The position numbers and the translations under genes were made by a program. The notes beneath the pieces were generated by a model, which was not told the origin of the DNA, did no database searches, and was given only the letters and a program-made list of their open reading frames with translations. A stretch of 64,000 bases of DNA from Neocallimastix lanati (nom. inval.) (taxonomy: Eukaryota > Neocallimastigomycota > Neocallimastigomycetes > Neocallimastigales > Neocallimastigaceae). The stretch lies in NCBI GenBank assembly GCA_016946835.1, contig JACVTC010000009.1, positions 623,501-687,500 of the forward strand, given 5' to 3'. Shown piece after piece: positions 62,897-64,000 of the stretch. How positions within the stretch are numbered: position 1 is the first letter of the stretch; the number at the start of each line of letters is the position of its first letter.

Positions 62897-64000
62897 TTTT
62901 TTATTAATTATTTGTATTAATTATTATTATATTATTATTATATTATATTATTATTATATTATATTATTATTATTTGTATTAATTATAATTATTATTTTGT
63001 ATTTTATTATTATTATATTTTATTATTATTATTATATTATTATTATATTTTATTATTATTATTTTATTATTATATTATATTATTATTATTTGTATTAATT
63101 ATTATAATTATTATTTGTGTTTTATTATTATATTTATTTAATTTACTTATTATTTATTTATTTAATTTTTTATAAATTTTTTTTAATTTTTTCTTTTTTT
63201 TTTTTTTTTTTTTTATTATTACAAATATATGTTTATTTTTTCTATACACTATAAATATATTATTCTAATTCTATTTGTTTTATTTTTATATATTCACTAA
63301 AATATAAATTTTAAATATTTTTATATACATAGTAATACTAATTTTTTTTTTTTTATATATATATAACTTTTTTGCTATTTTTTTTTTTTTTTTATTATTA
63401 TTATTTTAATAAATATATATATATATATAATCAATTTTTTTTTTATCAAAAAAAAAAAAAAATAAATATAAATAAGTATGTACAGATTATATAATAAATA
63501 TATATTTATTAATATCCTATTTAATTATTTAATTATTACTAATTATTTTTTATTTATATATATATATATATAAAAACAGAAAAAGTAAAGAAATTATTGA
63601 TCATTTTATAGTTTTTTTTTTTTTTTTTTTTTTAATTTTATTTTTATTATAATACATAATAATTATTTTTATTATTTTTTTTAATTATTGTTATAAATAT
63701 GATATAATTGGTGCTTTTTTTACTTTTTTCAAATTATTATTATTATTATTAAAACTATTAGTATTATTGTATTAGTATTAGTATTATTAACTTTTTTTTT
63801 TATTAATATTTTAATTATTTTTTTTTTTAATATATAATTAATATTTTTTTAATACTTTTTATATGAATATTTTTCTTTTTTTTTGAAATAATCTCATTTT
63901 AGATCTTATTATCTTTTTCAATGATATTAAACGGTTCTTTTTTATTTATTTAATATTATTTCGTTTTATTATTTCATTTTAAAATCTTAATTCTTATTCA
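62897..64000. other. AT-rich upstream flank to the window end
   Basis: ATT/ATATT arrays (about 62925-63120), T runs and AT runs. The promoter of the third CotH gene should lie in its first few hundred bases, but no element can be singled out. No gene was recognised up to the right edge. Confidence 0.55.

Overview
This window looks like nuclear DNA of an anaerobic gut fungus (Neocallimastigomycota). Three things support that: extreme A+T content with long T, A and ATT tracts; secreted multi-domain proteins that combine a CotH-kinase domain with fungal dockerins (CBM10-type modules), cysteine-rich CBM1-like modules and threonine linkers; and small, phase-conserved introns. This module combination is typical of fungal cellulosome components. 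The genus cannot be fixed from the sequence alone.

Layout. All cellulosome-type genes lie on the minus strand. At the left edge is the 5' end of a CotH-family gene (1-354), followed by two complete, closely related CotH-dockerin genes (4620-8686 and 14565-17942). A strongly decayed fourth copy follows (about 20990-23630). A GC-rich, hairpin-rich island (22801-23168) sits between the exon relics of that copy. Next come two cysteine-rich host genes on the plus strand: a putative type I membrane protein with an in-frame TGA (24739-25452) and a smaller relic (25750-26070).

From 27838 to 47187 there is a three-level nest of LTR retrotransposons. A Ty1/copia element (minus) is interrupted by a Ty3/gypsy element A (minus, 28960-41824, target duplication CTGAT). 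The right LTR of A is in turn interrupted by a second Ty3/gypsy element B (plus, 35014-41283, target duplication TTAGA). LTR pairs are nearly identical, so all three insertions look recent. All three are broken.

To the right lie a nine-module CBM1-like protein with a single N-terminal dockerin (50094-53030) and a third complete CotH-dockerin gene (59532-62896), both minus. The long spaces between are AT-rich, with microsatellites, minisatellites and a few inverted repeats.

How the genes work together (inference): dockerins would plug these secreted proteins into the fungal cellulosome on plant cell walls, CBM1-like modules would bind polysaccharide, and the CotH domain is a predicted protein kinase of unproven function here. 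In each complete CotH gene the signal peptide is encoded by a 34-nt first exon and the CotH domain is split by a second intron at the same codon, which points to tandem duplication of one ancestral gene. Two features deserve most attention: the hairpin-rich island inside the decayed CotH copy, and a tRNA-like A-box/B-box sequence inside the LTRs of gypsy element A.
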